Shown: positions 63,338 through 64,000 of the stretch, one piece after another | Layout: each line of letters starts with the position of its first letter | Position numbering within the stretch: the stretch's first letter is position 1 | NCBI RefSeq assembly: GCF_006439355.1 | Contig: NZ_VFTG01000010.1 | Span: 124,001-188,000, forward strand | DNA: 64,000 nt | From: Mesorhizobium sp. B4-1-3 | GTDB lineage: Bacteria; Pseudomonadota; Alphaproteobacteria; Rhizobiales; Rhizobiaceae | Direction of reading: 5' to 3' | Notes under the pieces: generated by a model | What the model was told of the DNA's origin: nothing | Databases searched by the model: none | Seen by the model: the letters and a program-made list of their open reading frames with translations, nothing else | Program-made: the position numbers and the translations under genes

Positions 63338-64000
63338 CTAAATCGTGGCCGTATGCTGCTGATGGTTCGAGTCGTCATAGAGAATGTTGATCGTGCCGGC
63401 GGCTGGCGCATTCTGCACAGCGGCGACATCGACGAAGTTGGCCGGGTTGCCGGAGCCGCCGGTATCGACGCTCACCGTGCTGGTCGCGCTGTTGTAGTGC
63501 ACATAGTCGGCAATGTTGCCGGCCGGCGCCTTGTCGAACAGTGCGGTGAGGTCGATCTTGTCGCCTTCGGCGCTATGGTAGTCGGTGATCAGATCCTTGA
63601 TGTTCAGATTGTCGATCTTGAACGTGTCGGCGCCCGAGGTGCCAGCTATGGTCGATGTGGCGCCGGAGGCGACGCCATCATAATTGCCGAAGCCGATATC
63701 GCCCACCGTACCCGTCTGGCCGTTGGCAGTCGTGAACGTGGCTTCGCCGTAGGTCACGACCGAGCCGTCTGCGGACACCGACTGCTGGTGGTTGCTTTCG
63801 AGGCCGATCTCCACGATGCCCAGGGCGGCGAGAGACTTGAATTCGCCGGCATCCGCGACCCCGTTGCCATTGACATCCTGCCAGACACCGAACTTCGCGA
63901 AATCTTGATCGGCTGCGGTCAGCTTGCCGTCATGGTTCGTGTCGTAGACCTGCGCAAGCGCGGCAAGGTCAGTCGCGGCACCCGGGGCATGCTGGGTGAA
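63338..64000 (-). CDS. C-terminus of a large EF-hand/RTX-like secreted protein (partial)
   Basis: The frame runs in from the right edge without a stop, giving 220 visible residues. Two calcium-binding EF-hand-like loops are near the edge: DTNHDGKLTAADQDF and DVNGNGVADAGEF. Then a C-terminal block of type I secretion substrates: GTSGADTFKIDNLNIKDLIT, DYHSAEGDKIDLTALFDKA and an uncleaved secretion-signal region ending HQQHTATI. Likely an adhesin or exoenzyme exported by a type I system. Confidence 0.82.
   Translation of the reverse strand, partial: FTQHAPGAATDLAALAQVYDTNHDGKLTAADQDFAKFGVWQDVNGNGVADAGEFKSLAALGIVEIGLESNHQQSVSADGSVVTYGEATFTTANGQTGTVGDIGFGNYDGVASGATSTIAGTSGADTFKIDNLNIKDLITDYHSAEGDKIDLTALFDKAPAGNIADYVHYNSATSTVSVDTGGSGNPANFVDVAAVQNAPAAGTINILYDDSNHQQHTATI

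Overview
The window looks like part of a Mesorhizobium-type chromosome (Rhizobiales, Alphaproteobacteria). The evidence is gene content: infA, maf, yacG, hisD, UPF0262, DUF2948 and murA in rhizobial order, a two-armed Tad/Cpa pilus locus, rhizobial short palindromic repeats, and an integrated element whose integrase sits beside tRNA-Phe. These assignments rest on reading protein motifs by eye; no database search was run.

Layout. (1) About 1-35,950 is an integrative and conjugative element (ICE), or one end of it. It holds the last residues of a DUF3363-type relaxase (2-169), a coupling protein TraG and a full trbB-C-D-E-J-L-F-G-I mating-pair operon (15.5-27.4 kb), a MucR/Ros regulator, and a P4-type tyrosine integrase reading away from the 3' end of tRNA-Phe. 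The left end of the element lies outside the window. No nod, nif or fix gene is present, so this stretch alone does not show whether it is a symbiosis island. (2) Between relaxase and traG, often close neighbours in such elements, lie about 15 kb of cargo: a decayed DUF1403 gene with an IS21 istA remnant, an HNH protein followed by an OLD-like ATPase/TOPRIM protein, decayed genes, two small sets of exported proteins on the minus strand, and a complete four-gene Qat anti-phage operon (qatABCD). (3) Between the trb operon and the integrase lies a second accessory zone: LigD and TetR remnants, a minus-strand cluster of four small or unknown genes including a secreted Kazal-like protein, and a TetR regulator with two operator-like palindromes beside a broken aldo/keto reductase gene. 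(4) From about 36 kb onward is core chromosome: yacG-maf-infA, a low-molecular-weight phosphatase embedded in repeats, UPF0262-hisD-DUF2948, murA, tRNA-Thr, an aldehyde dehydrogenase and envelope genes. (5) 46.9-59.9 kb is a Tad pilus locus. The minus arm is pilA-cpaB-cpaC-lipoprotein-tadG-tadE-tadE-cpaE, running on through overlapping genes into an L,D-transpeptidase and a coiled-coil membrane protein. The plus arm is cpaF-tadB-tadC-tadD-cpaA. The gap between the arms carries a perfect TTAA-N7-TTAA CtrA-type box. (6) The right end holds a sterol-desaturase/ICMT-like pair, a penicillin-binding-protein-activator-like lipoprotein, a small exported protein and the C-terminus of a large EF-hand/RTX-like secreted protein cut by the window edge.

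How the parts work together. TraG and the Trb proteins would export DNA nicked by the relaxase, and the integrase would excise and insert the element at tRNA-Phe. The cargo, chiefly Qat and the HNH/OLD pair, would protect the host from phage. The Tad locus would build Flp pili for attachment, probably under cell-cycle control by CtrA.
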